This document shows, in pieces, positions 32,304 through 41,246 of a stretch of 64,000 bases of DNA (the stretch's first letter is position 1; every line of letters starts with the position of its first letter). Source of the DNA: Alteribacter populi (GTDB lineage: Bacteria; Bacillota; Bacilli; Bacillales; Salisediminibacteriaceae); contig NZ_KZ293963.1 of the NCBI RefSeq assembly GCF_002352765.1, positions 1,510,368 to 1,574,367 of the forward strand, read 5' to 3'. The translations under genes and the position numbers were made by a program. A model generated the notes under the pieces. That model had not been told where the DNA came from. It saw only the letters and a list, made by a program, of their open reading frames with translations, and did not search any database.

Positions 32304-32542
32304 AAATCCTCACTCCTTAAAGTACCTCTCACTCTTATAACGAATGAACAAGTAAAAAAGATATGGGTATGAAATAATTATTTTAAAAGTCGTGTAAGTA
32401 CATCTTGAACATTATGTATATTATTTACTAAATGTTATTTTGCCTAATTTTTTTCTTTAGCTTCCCCCTTTTTGTGACACATGTTTTTTACTTGAAGTGA
32501 AAGAATAAAACAGAATGCTTATATATAATAGGAGTGAAAACC

Positions 32543-33172
32543 TTGCAGAACCAAAATTCAATGAATCAGCAACAACAAAATGGAACGCAGCTATCCGCAA
32601 ACATGCCGCCTAATATGAGCCACGGAGGACATGAACTCTTTGATGCTCATGAAGTTATTGGAGGTGTTACTGGTTTACTTGATCAGTATCAAATGTATAC
32701 CCAGCATATTCAAGACCCTGAATTAAAGGATATTTTAAACCGGCAAACGAGCTTTATGACTGAGCTATATAATACTGTCGTTGAAAGCTATCAGACAGGA
32801 CAAAAACCATCACAATCGACCAAAGTTTATAACATGACACAAAGTAATGACGTGATGTATGGTCTACAGCCTAGCCAACCAGCAAAGCCGATCCAGTCCA
32901 TTAATGAGCTTTCAGATGATCATATTTCCTCTTTTATGCTCGGACAAGTGAAAGGATTAGCATCTACAATGGCGATGACCGCACTTGAAATGACTAACCC
33001 CGTCTTACGAAGAGTAATAGGAGACAGTGTTCCGAACCTTATCGAGATGAGCTACGAAGTTTTCCTATATCAAAATAAGCACGGATATTACCAAGTACCT
33101 CAGCTAGCCGAACAAGATATGACCCAAATGCTTCAAAGCCATGTCCCCGCTCCACACCCGCCTTTAAACTAA
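32543..33172 (+). CDS. CotF-like spore coat protein
   Basis: Protein of 209 residues, Gln/Met-rich at the N-terminus ('NQNSMNQQQQNGTQLS'), then a helical core (about 30-90, 120-200) as in the CotF/YhcQ coat-protein group. A 'ELFDAHEVIGGVTGLLDQYQMY' segment begins the core. The start is TTG 32543, 8 nt after AGGAG. Expected to be made in the mother cell and deposited in the coat. Confidence 0.75.
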   Translation: MQNQNSMNQQQQNGTQLSANMPPNMSHGGHELFDAHEVIGGVTGLLDQYQMYTQHIQDPELKDILNRQTSFMTELYNTVVESYQTGQKPSQSTKVYNMTQSNDVMYGLQPSQPAKPIQSINELSDDHISSFMLGQVKGLASTMAMTALEMTNPVLRRVIGDSVPNLIEMSYEVFLYQNKHGYYQVPQLAEQDMTQMLQSHVPAPHPPLN

Positions 33173-33191
33173 TGAAAGGAGGATGAATGAA

Positions 33192-33353
33192 ATGGAAAAG
33201 AAGAAAGAAAAACCTTCTACTCTTGATCATAAAGTAGCACCAACGAACGATGAAGAAGATTCCTACGGTGAAGATGCTACTCAATCTGAGGTAGAACATG
33301 GAGACTCGACCAAGGTCACTCGCTTAGTGAATGATGAATACGATCCGAGTTAA
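33192..33353 (+). CDS. Small acidic protein, 53 residues
   Basis: Strongly charged, Lys-rich start then Glu/Asp-rich, no membrane helix. It lies 19 bp after the CotF-like gene with AAAGGAGG 9 nt upstream of ATG 33192. An in-frame ATG at 33183 abuts the site. Probably co-transcribed with the coat gene. No family recognised. Confidence 0.6.
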   Translation: MEKKKEKPSTLDHKVAPTNDEEDSYGEDATQSEVEHGDSTKVTRLVNDEYDPS

Positions 33354-33419
33354 CATGCAGCGATTTGGAAACAAGACCCTTGTTTAATTTAAGAAGAAAA
33401 ATCGAATATTAAAGAATGT

Positions 33420-33444
33420 TTGAAATAACAATTTGTTATTTCAA
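33420..33444. repeat. 25-bp palindrome
   Basis: TTGAAATAACAA, one central T, and the exact complement TTGTTATTTCAA. AT-rich, 77 bp upstream of the YrzQ-like gene. It may be an operator or weak terminator; there is no adjacent T-run. Confidence 0.5.
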
Positions 33445-33520
33445 CAAAGGTTTCTCCGCTGACGAATTTGCTAATCGAGTTCGTCGTTCAAACAAACACA
33501 ACCGATAAGGAGATGTTGAC

Positions 33521-33685
33521 ATGTTTGGCAGAAGACGAAACAATAATGGAAATGCTCTCATGCTGTCATTAGTAGGATTAGGAGTAGGCGCTGCTGCATA
33601 CGGCCTGACAAGAGGGCGTAACAATCGCGGCAATAACGATATGATGCAGTCAGCCCAAAGAGCATTTAACCAGATGAGAGATTAG
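33521..33685 (+). CDS. YrzQ-like (DUF3918-like) small protein
   Basis: Protein of 54 residues with an Arg/Asn-rich start, one short hydrophobic segment ('ALMLSLVGLGVGAAAYGL', about 12-29) and polar tail. This is the layout of the DUF3918/YrzQ group of bacilli, whose function is unknown. AAGGAG lies 8 nt upstream of ATG, and a terminator follows. Confidence 0.6.
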   Translation: MFGRRRNNNGNALMLSLVGLGVGAAAYGLTRGRNNRGNNDMMQSAQRAFNQMRD

Positions 33686-33716
33686 TTAACCGTATCGGAG
33701 TTTTTTGAACAGCTTA

Positions 33717-33743
33717 CTTATGGGTAGGCTGTTCTTCCCTTTT
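33717..33743 (+). terminator. Terminator after the YrzQ-like gene
   Basis: GAACAGCTTAC-loop-GTAGGCTGTTC (one wobble pair) followed by TTCCCTTTT. Confidence 0.75.
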
Positions 33744-34011
33744 GAACCTGAAAATGATGATACACGGTAAATCGATTAAACATGGAAACGCACCTTGTTA
33801 AAGATGTACACAAAGTCATGATAGTAAAACACGCCCCTGATTTCCTCCCCCAATCTGCCTACCCTTACCATGTCAATTTTATGCTTTATGAACTCTCAAA
33901 AGGACACTCTGATCTACTTGGTGAGATTACAGGTTAACTAAACGGTTGCCATCTGTTGAAGTAGCATACATTACCAAGCAATCTAATGAACCTACAATTG
34001 AAGAAATAACT
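33744..34011. other. Intergenic with an unsupported 51-codon ORF
   Basis: An ATG frame at 33782-33937 codes for 51 residues but has no ribosome-binding site and no similarity I know. It may be a decayed gene. Otherwise nothing seen. Confidence 0.3.
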
Positions 34012-34437
34012 TTACCCATCAAGGTGTGTCGAAACGTGCCACGTTACGCCATATTTATCTGTTACTTGACCATATGATGGACTCCAGAAAGTTTCTTGAA
34101 GTGGCATCACTTCTGTCCCTCCATCTAGTAGTTTTCTGAATACTTCTTTTGATTTTTCCACATCGTTCACCGAAACTGCTATAGTTATATGTGAGCCAAC
34201 TTGATGGGGCTGACCTGGCATTGTATCTGATATCATGAGATCTGTATTTCCAACTTTTAAGTGTGCATTAAGTATGAGTTCCTTCGCTTCAGCAGGGACT
34301 GTGAACCCCGGGTTTTCAGGTAATTCTCCGAAAGTTTGTACCCCTTCAACTTTGGCATCTAATGCCTTTTCATAAAATTCAATAGCCTCATGTCCATTCC
34401 CATTTGTAATTAAATAAGGGTAAATACTTAAAATCAT
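34012..34437 (-). CDS. VOC-family protein, PhnB/YjdN-like
   Basis: Protein of 141 residues with 'YPYLITNGNGHEAIEFYEKALDA' at the N-terminus and 'SYGQVTDKYGVTWHVSTHL' near the C-terminus, as in PhnB-like members of the VOC superfamily. Two beta-alpha-beta-beta-beta modules. No enzyme activity is established for the group. The start is ATG 34437, with GAGGTG 6-7 nt upstream. Confidence 0.85.
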   Translation of the reverse strand: MILSIYPYLITNGNGHEAIEFYEKALDAKVEGVQTFGELPENPGFTVPAEAKELILNAHLKVGNTDLMISDTMPGQPHQVGSHITIAVSVNDVEKSKEVFRKLLDGGTEVMPLQETFWSPSYGQVTDKYGVTWHVSTHLDG

Positions 34438-34602
34438 CACAAACACCTCTTTTTTAGAATTTTTTGTTTAGTAGGTCCTTTTTCTTTTCCTACGGTTCAT
34501 AGTGCAGAACAGTAACGCCTGAACGGAATGTTTTCGTATCCAAAACCTTTAAACTGTCAAAACATCGATACAATTACTTTTCTCATTTGGCTTCTCCCCC
34601 CA

Positions 34603-35220
34603 TCACTCTACTACGCGGAATTTGAGATGCGTCACATCAGGTGACTCTATCACCCTCGATTTTTCCAGTTCAATATGATTCTTGCCTAAATGCTCGAATA
34701 ACCGAATACCCTCCCCAAGCAGAACAGGTACGAGGTGAATCTGTACTTCATCAATCTTTCCAGCTTTAATGTACTGTTGAACCACATTCGCTCCACCTGC
34801 TACGGAGACATCTTTATCACCGGCAACTGCTTTTGCTTGGTTAATAGCGCTTTCAATACCATCAGTCACGAAAGTAAACGTTGTCCCTCCTTCCTTTATT
34901 TCTTTGTCTCGTGGTTCATGAGTCAGTACAAATACCGGCATGTGAAAAGGAGGAGTATCACCCCAATACTTCTCTCCATTATTGAACATCCGTTTGCCCA
35001 TCACAATTGCGCCAGTATTAGCTAATGACTCTTCTACAATTTCAGCATCCTTATTAGCCTTACCTCCAGTGAGACCGTGGTGTTTACGCCAGCTTTCCAA
35101 CTCATACACCCACTTATGGATCCGCTCCCCGTCGTCACCCAAGGGGTTTTTAGGACCATCGTTTGGACCAGCGATAAAACCATCCAGTGACATCGAGATA
35201 TCTAAACATACTTTTCCCAT
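34603..35220 (-). CDS. DHFR/RibD-C-family reductase
   Basis: Protein of 205 residues in the RibD C-terminal/dihydrofolate-reductase-like family. 'MSLDGFIAGPNDG' (about 10-22), 'TGAIVMGKRMFNNGEKYW' (about 69-86) and 'VAGGANVVQQYIKAGKIDEVQIHLVPVLLGEG' (about 139-170) are the NADPH-binding and core elements. The substrate is unknown. Confidence 0.88.
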   Translation of the reverse strand: MGKVCLDISMSLDGFIAGPNDGPKNPLGDDGERIHKWVYELESWRKHHGLTGGKANKDAEIVEESLANTGAIVMGKRMFNNGEKYWGDTPPFHMPVFVLTHEPRDKEIKEGGTTFTFVTDGIESAINQAKAVAGDKDVSVAGGANVVQQYIKAGKIDEVQIHLVPVLLGEGIRLFEHLGKNHIELEKSRVIESPDVTHLKFRVVE

Positions 35221-35290
35221 AAAAACTCTCTCCTTTTCCCACTTCCCCTATTTCTAGATGGTTTAGGTAGTTGGTGGAAGGGGATATTTA

Positions 35291-35433
35291 GGCTTTGTTA
35301 AAGCCCGTTGTTGGTATTGTGATTCGCTCGCGGGAACGGCTCGAGCTGTTCCCGATGGAGTCGCCACCTTCGCTCACCACACAACACTTCAGTGTTAACT
35401 TCTTTGATAACAACACGAAACTTTAACAGAGCC
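35291..35433. mobile_element. MITE-like element 3 (143 bp)
   Basis: Inverted ends GGCTTTGTTAAAG and CTTTAACAGAGCC (12 of 13), with weaker similarity inward to about 28 bp, flanked by TTA on both sides. Inside is a near-perfect palindrome CGGGAACGGCTC / GAGCTGTTCCCG at about 35330-35353. It is unrelated to the 220-bp MITE pair. Confidence 0.75.
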
Positions 35434-35463
35434 TTATTTTAAAATGACAAAATGATTAGCATT

Positions 35464-35829
35464 TTAATGTTTATCTAATTCAATAGCATAAGATGTCATT
35501 TCTTGAACTTTACCGTTCGTAAATTTATCTAGTCGATAAATATCGCAAAAACCATACGACTTAGCCACTCCAGATTTATCCATCATTTTCATCTTACCTT
35601 CTATCGCAGCAGTATTCCCGTGAACAATCATGTTGGTGGTCGTATATTCAATGACCTTTTCGGGCTCCATCATTTCCATCGCTTTGATAAACTCACCTTT
35701 TCCATGAATAGCGGACATCCCTACCATAATCCATTGAATGTCTTCCGTAACATTATCTACGATGAAATCAATATCACCATTCGCAAAGGCTTCATTGATT
35801 TTTCCAAAGAATTCTTTGTTCTTTGACAT
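35464..35829 (-). CDS. SnoaL/NTF2-like protein
   Basis: Protein of 121 residues with an NTF2-like start 'FFGKINEAFANGDIDFIVDNVTEDIQWIMVG' (about 6-36) and ketosteroid-isomerase-like layout. Usually a small-molecule binding or isomerase fold; the ligand is unknown. The third of three tandem ATGs is best placed after AAGGAG. Confidence 0.8.
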   Translation of the reverse strand: MSKNKEFFGKINEAFANGDIDFIVDNVTEDIQWIMVGMSAIHGKGEFIKAMEMMEPEKVIEYTTTNMIVHGNTAAIEGKMKMMDKSGVAKSYGFCDIYRLDKFTNGKVQEMTSYAIELDKH

Positions 35830-35918
35830 CATCATTTCTCCTTTTCTCAGGCAAGAGTTTATTGCCTTTTATGAATTTTAGTATTCTTATTCTAGCATGG
35901 TACCTTTAAGGTGATTTC

Positions 35919-36713
35919 TTATCGATTGCGATCTTGGAGAACCTGACTGAGAAAATTATTCATCAACAGTGGAAGTGATACCAAAATAGGTGGATCGTTT
36001 AGACGTGGACCATGAAGCGTAATTTGCTGGTGGGGAACGATTGAACAGGGTTCCACTACAATAGGATCCTTTAATCTTGCGCGTAATGTGGACTGAGGAA
36101 GTAAAATATCTATGGTATGCATCCCCCAAGAGATGGATGTAGCCATCAAGTAATAAGTTCCCGGTTTGACGCCTGTAAAACAAAACTCTCCTAACGAAGA
36201 AAGTAGTGTTCCGTAGAGGGGAAGTCCCTCAGGAATTGGTTTGGTAAATAAGCCGATTAGAATAACTCCATCAAATGGAGTCTCCGATTTTATCGTCCCT
36301 TCTATTTTGCCATGCTGAGTTATTGAAGGTTCGGGTATAGGCCATTCGTTAAGCATTTTCAATGAACGCAAGTGATCATTCGCTTGTAATGACGAGTTGC
36401 GAAATTCAGACGGCGTCACGCCAACACGCTCGCTAAATCGGGTAGTAAAGGTTCCGAGGCTTTGTTGTCCGATCTCCAACCCGATATCTCGGACATTCAA
36501 ATTCGTGTTCAATAATAAATCCTTTGCTTTTTGTAACCTTAGAGAAGAAACATAATAATGGGGTGAAAGACCAATTCTTTCTTTAAAAATACGTGTGAAA
36601 TGATACGGACTGTAAGATATGTAACGGGCCAATTTGGCAAGAGGAAGCGGTTCGTGAAGATGCTGATGAATATACGCGATTACTTCGTCTATTTCTGAAT
36701 AACGGTCCATCAT
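35919..36713 (-). CDS. AraC-family regulator with extra C-terminal domain
   Basis: Regulator of 264 residues. The AraC helix-turn-helix pair lies at the N-terminus (about 8-105): 'LAKLARYISYSPYHFTRIFKERIGLSPHYYV' and 'VRDIGLEIGQQSLGTFTTRFSERVGVTPSEFR'. The remaining 150 residues form an effector-like domain of a type I could not name. GGAGGTTT precedes the ATG. The target genes are unknown. Confidence 0.9.
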   Translation of the reverse strand: MMDRYSEIDEVIAYIHQHLHEPLPLAKLARYISYSPYHFTRIFKERIGLSPHYYVSSLRLQKAKDLLLNTNLNVRDIGLEIGQQSLGTFTTRFSERVGVTPSEFRNSSLQANDHLRSLKMLNEWPIPEPSITQHGKIEGTIKSETPFDGVILIGLFTKPIPEGLPLYGTLLSSLGEFCFTGVKPGTYYLMATSISWGMHTIDILLPQSTLRARLKDPIVVEPCSIVPHQQITLHGPRLNDPPILVSLPLLMNNFLSQVLQDRNR

Positions 36714-36856
36714 TGCTTCGTAAACCTCCTATTCAACATGGACATACTGCTTAATCATAAATATTAAACCAAAAAGCTCCACTTTAATATTTAGAATAAT
36801 CCAACTCTCTTTTTCAATTATAGAACAAGTGTTCCTTTAAATGCAATCAAACATTT

Positions 36857-37236
36857 CACTCTACCACCGATTATTGCTATTATCATGGCTTTATTAACAA
36901 AAAATGTGATCATTTCCTTACTTACCGGATTGTTTTCTGGCGTATTCATGATGTCGCAAGGACGCCCTATGTGTTCTTTTATGATTTGGGAGCACCACTC
37001 ATTATCGGACCGATTTTTGAAAACATGATGTAGTTGCGATCACTTTAGTTTTAGCATGGGGACTTGGTAACGTATTAAATGAAATGGGAACTGCTATCTA
37101 CATCGTTGAAGTGATGGAAGGAAATGTGCCTGGGTTTATCGTATTTGCCATTTAATTTATATCAGGATCGATGATGTCATTTGCGACGGGAAGCTCCTGA
37201 GGGACTTATGCCATTATGGTTCCACTAGCCATAAAG
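36857..37236 (+). pseudogene. NhaC-family Na+/H+ antiporter relic
   Basis: Frames broken by stops and shifts still read 'TLPPIIAIIMALLTKNVIISLL' (about 36857-36922), 'GNVLNEMGTAIYIVEVMEGNVPGFIVFA' (about 37070-37153) and 'MMSFATGSS.GTYAIMVPLAI' (to 37233). These are the NhaC-type membrane-core motifs. Only about 125 of some 450-500 codons remain, so large deletions have occurred. It suggests past antiporter activity in a salt- or alkali-adapted lineage. Confidence 0.75.
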
Positions 37237-37237
37237 T

Positions 37238-37283
37238 AAAACAAGACACTCAGTGGGAACTCTCCCACTGAGTGTCTTGTTTT
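37238..37283. terminator. Bidirectional terminator
   Basis: Perfect 21-bp stem (AAAACAAGACACTCAG... and its complement) with an ACTC loop and T-runs on both strands. It lies between the relic and the germination operon. Confidence 0.9.
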
Positions 37284-37287
37284 CTAC

Positions 37288-37316
37288 GAATAAATCTTTC
37301 AAGACAGTGCATAATG
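37288..37316 (+). promoter_or_regulatory. Sigma-G-type promoter of the germination operon
   Basis: GAATA, 17-bp spacer, CATAATG. This is close to the sigma-G consensus (GMATR, N17-18, CATNMTA), which drives forespore genes including germinant receptors. It is 36 bp before the first gene. Confidence 0.75.
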
Positions 37317-37351
37317 AAACAAAGTCAAATCTAACATGAGGTGAACGGACC

Positions 37352-37573
37352 GTGGGGACAGGGGAATGGATCGACCGTATTATGGGGTTTATGCCTCAAC
37401 GTGAAGTGTTTTGGACCGCACTATTTACCGCGCTGCTCATTATTGTAAGTCAATATATCTATGAGTGGTTAGTCCGAATCACCCTGCAACCGTGGATGTA
37501 CGATCATAACCAGCAAAAACGTAAAGAGTTAATAGAAAAGCAGAAAAAAAATCGAGAGTCAACTGGAGAGTAA
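37352..37573 (+). CDS. 73-residue membrane protein, first gene of the ger operon
   Basis: GTG start with GAGGTG 6-8 nt upstream. One strong helix (about 19-38) between an N-terminal amphipathic part and a C-terminal Lys/Glu-rich tail ('QQKRKELIEKQKKNRESTGE'). Together with the sigma-G-type promoter and operon position, it is a candidate small partner (D-type) subunit of the germinant receptor, but there is no sequence family I can name. Confidence 0.6.
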   Translation: MGTGEWIDRIMGFMPQREVFWTALFTALLIIVSQYIYEWLVRITLQPWMYDHNQQKRKELIEKQKKNRESTGE

Positions 37574-37650
37574 CACAGAAAGTACTCGTTCACTTTAAAA
37601 AATCAGAAATGGACATTAACAGACATTTGATAGCTGTAGGGAGGTGCATT

Positions 37651-38802
37651 ATGAATAAAAATAAATACGTCATTTCCCCTCTGGAAATGAGCTTCTCCTT
37701 AATCGCTTTTATTATTGGTGTTGGTGTTTTGACTATGCCGGGGGTTTTAGCTGATACATTGGATACTGCTGATGGTTGGATTTCCATTATCATAGCTGGC
37801 CTTATGATCATGGTACTGACCTTTATATATGTAAATTTGCAAAAACACTTTCCCGGACACACGTTTCTACAATTCTTGAGGCAAGGGACACTAGGGAAGT
37901 GGTGGGCTTTTATTTTCTCCGTTCTTTTTATTGTCTACTTTGTCACGATACTCGGATTTGAAGCACGTGTATTGGAAATCGTTTTCGACCTGTATCTTTT
38001 GGATCGCACACCTTCATATATAATCGTAGCAAGCATTTTTCTTGTGACAAGCTATGCTGTGAGTAAGGGTATCTCTGGGATTATCCATCTAAATGTATTG
38101 TTTAGCCCGATCATTTTATTTGTATTAATGGGAATCATTACGTTTAATGTACAAAACTTTGAATTGGCCCCTCTTCTCCCTGTGGCTCCAAAGGGGTTCG
38201 TTCATATTTTGAAAGGAATACCAGATGTAGTTCTTGCTTTCATAGGGATTGAGATTTTGTTTTTTTTTATGGCGTTTATGAAAGAAGACAAGCTGTCCAC
38301 ATGGCCTTTAAACATTGGAATTGCGATTATTATGCTATCTTATTTGCTAGTTACCATATTCACATATTTTGTATTTAGTATGGATGAATCGAAGGTAGTC
38401 ACCTTTGGTACGGTCGAACTAGCAAAAGAAATTGAAATTCCTGGTGGTTTCTTTGAACGTGTTGAATCGATGATGATCACCGTTTGGACAATGGCAATTT
38501 TCAATACAATAGCCATTTCTCAGCTGTTGGCAGTCCACATAGTGAATGATCAGTTTTTTTCCAAAAGTAACATAAATAGTCCAATGGACAAAGAAGGAAA
38601 GTGGTTAACAGCTATCATTGTTTTTTTCGCCATCATAATTACATTCATTCCTGAATCGATTACCGAAACGTTTCAATTCGGTGATTGGATTGGCACATTG
38701 GGAATGTCACTATTTCTTGGTGGCGTGATCGTCGGATATTTTACTGTCTGGTGGAGAAAAAAAGATTCCATCAACACATATTCTTGGCAGGACAAAGCAT
38801 AA
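37651..38802 (+). CDS. Germinant receptor B subunit, copy 1
   Basis: GerAB/Spore_permease-family protein of 383 residues with ten helices and amino-acid-transporter-like fold (inner membrane of the forespore). 'GVGVLTMPGVLADTLDTADGW' (about 24-44) and 'VNLQKHFPGHTFLQFLRQG' (about 65-83) are the family's N-terminal core. B subunits bind germinants. The start is ATG 37651 with GGGAGGTG 4-5 nt upstream. It is followed by a closely similar second copy. Confidence 0.9.
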   Translation: MNKNKYVISPLEMSFSLIAFIIGVGVLTMPGVLADTLDTADGWISIIIAGLMIMVLTFIYVNLQKHFPGHTFLQFLRQGTLGKWWAFIFSVLFIVYFVTILGFEARVLEIVFDLYLLDRTPSYIIVASIFLVTSYAVSKGISGIIHLNVLFSPIILFVLMGIITFNVQNFELAPLLPVAPKGFVHILKGIPDVVLAFIGIEILFFFMAFMKEDKLSTWPLNIGIAIIMLSYLLVTIFTYFVFSMDESKVVTFGTVELAKEIEIPGGFFERVESMMITVWTMAIFNTIAISQLLAVHIVNDQFFSKSNINSPMDKEGKWLTAIIVFFAIIITFIPESITETFQFGDWIGTLGMSLFLGGVIVGYFTVWWRKKDSINTYSWQDKA

Positions 38803-38824
38803 TGAAATCAATGGGGTAGATACC

Positions 38825-39976
38825 ATGAATAACCAAGAAAAGTATATGATCTCTCCTCTAGAAATAAGTATTACTTTAATTGCTTATTTAATCGGGGTTG
38901 GTATTTTAACTCTCCCAGGAGCGCTTGCGAATACGTTGGATACACCCGACGGGTGGTTAACACTCCTCGCTGCTGGCTTTCCTACGATGGTGCTCACTTT
39001 TCTATACGTAAATCTTCAAAAACACTTTCCGGGGCGTACGTTCTTGCAATACTTAAGGCAAGGTAAGGTCGGAAAATGGTGGGCTTTTATATTCGGTGCT
39101 TCATTTATAGTTTACTTTGTCACGATACTCGGATGGGAAGCACGTATGTTATACATCGTACTGGACATGTATGTGTTAGGCCGAACTCCTCCTGCTGTGA
39201 TTATCGCAAGCGTTCTCCTAGTTACAAGCTATGCAGTAACAAAAGGGCTATCTGGTATTATTCATATCAATGTGCTATTCCTCCCTATTATTTTGTTCGT
39301 TTTATTATTCATTTTCTTGTTTAATATAGGACAGGCTTCACTTGACCAAATCCGCCCGGTTGCTCCAAAAGGGATTCTTCATGTTTTAAAAGCTTTTCCA
39401 GATGTGTTCATTGTACTAGTTGGGAGTGAGATCTTGATGTTGCTCATGGCGCATATGAGAGCGGATAAACTGCGTGCTTGGCCTTTAAATACAGCCGTTG
39501 CAGGAGCCACTCTCGCTTATATCCTGGTCACTCTGTTTACATATTTCATATTCAGTGTAGATGAAGCAAAAGTGATCACATTTGCTACAGTCGAATTAGC
39601 CAAGGTAATCGAAATTCCAGGCGGTTTCTTTGAGCGCATTGAATCGATGATGATCATCGTCTGGACAATGTCTTTATTCACAACAATGATAATCGCTCAG
39701 CTGCTCACTACCCATATTTTGAAAGATCAATTTTTTTCTCAGTCTGCCCCGAAGTATGGGAAGCAAACAAAAGACCGGTTGCTGACACCGGTAATTGTTT
39801 TTATCTCCATCATTATTGCTTTTATTCCGGAATCAATAATTGAAACATTTCAACTCGGGGATTGGCTCGGCATTCTAGCTTTGTCTATTTTGATTGGCGG
39901 TCTCTTTATTGGTTACATTACCGTTTGGTGGCGAAAAAGAGCAGCAAACAAAGTAAAGGAGCAGCACACGTTATGA
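38825..39976 (+). CDS. Germinant receptor B subunit, copy 2
   Basis: Also 383 residues and of the same family. It shares long identical stretches with copy 1 ('GKWWAFIF', 'VYFVTILG', 'VNLQKHFPG', 'IEIPGGFFER') and differs mostly in helices 6 and 10. By eye more than half of all positions are identical, so it is a tandem duplication. The stop overlaps the gerAC ATG by 4 nt (ATGA). Confidence 0.9.
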   Translation: MNNQEKYMISPLEISITLIAYLIGVGILTLPGALANTLDTPDGWLTLLAAGFPTMVLTFLYVNLQKHFPGRTFLQYLRQGKVGKWWAFIFGASFIVYFVTILGWEARMLYIVLDMYVLGRTPPAVIIASVLLVTSYAVTKGLSGIIHINVLFLPIILFVLLFIFLFNIGQASLDQIRPVAPKGILHVLKAFPDVFIVLVGSEILMLLMAHMRADKLRAWPLNTAVAGATLAYILVTLFTYFIFSVDEAKVITFATVELAKVIEIPGGFFERIESMMIIVWTMSLFTTMIIAQLLTTHILKDQFFSQSAPKYGKQTKDRLLTPVIVFISIIIAFIPESIIETFQLGDWLGILALSILIGGLFIGYITVWWRKRAANKVKEQHTL

Positions 39977-41214
39977 AACGGATCGTACGTACATTGTCAC
40001 TCCTAAGCTTTACTTTCCTTTTATTCGGATGCTGGGATCGTACGGAGATTGAAGAGATCGGATTTGTAATGGGGGTTGCCTTTGACCCCGTGGAAAACGA
40101 AGAGCAAATGAAAGCTCAAATTGAACAGGAAATAGGAGAAAGCTTGCCAAATGAGCATCATATGCGCTTATTTCGTGCCTCACATCAAATCGCGATTCCG
40201 GACCTTCTCGCCGAGACAGGAAACGACGGAGGAGCAGGAGGCGGTCAACCTTATCATAATGTCGTTTCCACAAATATGACGAATATGGACGCTGGGCGTA
40301 GAGCTGCTGCAAAAATGAGTCGTTCATTCAACTATGAGCATTTAAAAGTTGTCGTCATTAATGAAGAGCTTGCCCGTCAAGGGATGCTCGTTCATTTAAT
40401 TGACTTTTATATTCGAGATCATGAAATGCGCCGACGTACCCATGTCTTCATTTCCGCGGATGAAGCGAAGTCCGTTTTAGAGAAGCCTATTCCGCTTGAA
40501 GATGTACCTTCTTTGTTCATCGAAAGGTTGACAGAAAATGACCCCCGTGTACTACAAATGGCTAGAAACCGAGAAATTGGTGAAATATCCGAACGGCTCA
40601 TCGGCAAACGTAGCTATATTATTCCACGTATTACAACCGGTAAAAACGACGGCGATTACGTCTTAACTGGAGCAGCTGTTATTCGTGGCACCGATAATAA
40701 AATGATCGGATGGCTTGGAGAAAATGACATCAAAGGGTATAACTGGGTAGTAGGAGAAGCTGAAAACGGCGTACTGAACGTAAAAGTTGACCGGGAGGAG
40801 CTCGGAGAAGAGTCGTACATCGTTTTTGAAACAGATGAAATGGATACAGTAGTAGATTATAAACGTAAAGATGGTCAGGATACTTTCAATATTGAAATTA
40901 AAGCTGAGGGTATGCTAGTAGAAAGCTGGCTTCATGGTGTAAGTATTGATGACCAAGAAACCCTTCATTTGCTTGAAGCTGAGATTGAAGACAAAATCGA
41001 AAAGCAAGCCAAGGACGTTATTGAAAAAAGTCAACAGGAGTTTCATGCCGATGTATTTGACTTTATTGAACAGGTTAAATATAAAGAATATGATTATTGG
41101 GAAGAAATCCGAGAATCTTGGGGAGAACAAGATGGGCCATTTCAACAAGCAGAGGTTACTGTAAACGCTACGGTAAAGTTACGACATTATATGCTTCAAG
41201 AAAATTTGGATTGA
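39973..41214 (+). CDS. Germinant receptor C subunit (lipoprotein)
   Basis: Spore GerAC-family lipoprotein of 413 residues with signal peptide and lipobox 'LLFGC' (Cys20), then the three-domain outer-face structure of GerC proteins. The start is ATG 39973, since an upstream in-frame start (39862) would lie in the previous gene. It should anchor on the outer side of the inner membrane. Confidence 0.92.
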   Translation: MKRIVRTLSLLSFTFLLFGCWDRTEIEEIGFVMGVAFDPVENEEQMKAQIEQEIGESLPNEHHMRLFRASHQIAIPDLLAETGNDGGAGGGQPYHNVVSTNMTNMDAGRRAAAKMSRSFNYEHLKVVVINEELARQGMLVHLIDFYIRDHEMRRRTHVFISADEAKSVLEKPIPLEDVPSLFIERLTENDPRVLQMARNREIGEISERLIGKRSYIIPRITTGKNDGDYVLTGAAVIRGTDNKMIGWLGENDIKGYNWVVGEAENGVLNVKVDREELGEESYIVFETDEMDTVVDYKRKDGQDTFNIEIKAEGMLVESWLHGVSIDDQETLHLLEAEIEDKIEKQAKDVIEKSQQEFHADVFDFIEQVKYKEYDYWEEIRESWGEQDGPFQQAEVTVNATVKLRHYMLQENLD

Positions 41215-41246
41215 CACAGGATAAATGCTAAAAGAGGTGAAAGTCG

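Noticed and set aside
33436..33633. 65-codon open frame on the minus strand
   Set aside because: Antisense to the YrzQ-like gene, which has a good ribosome-binding site and terminator.
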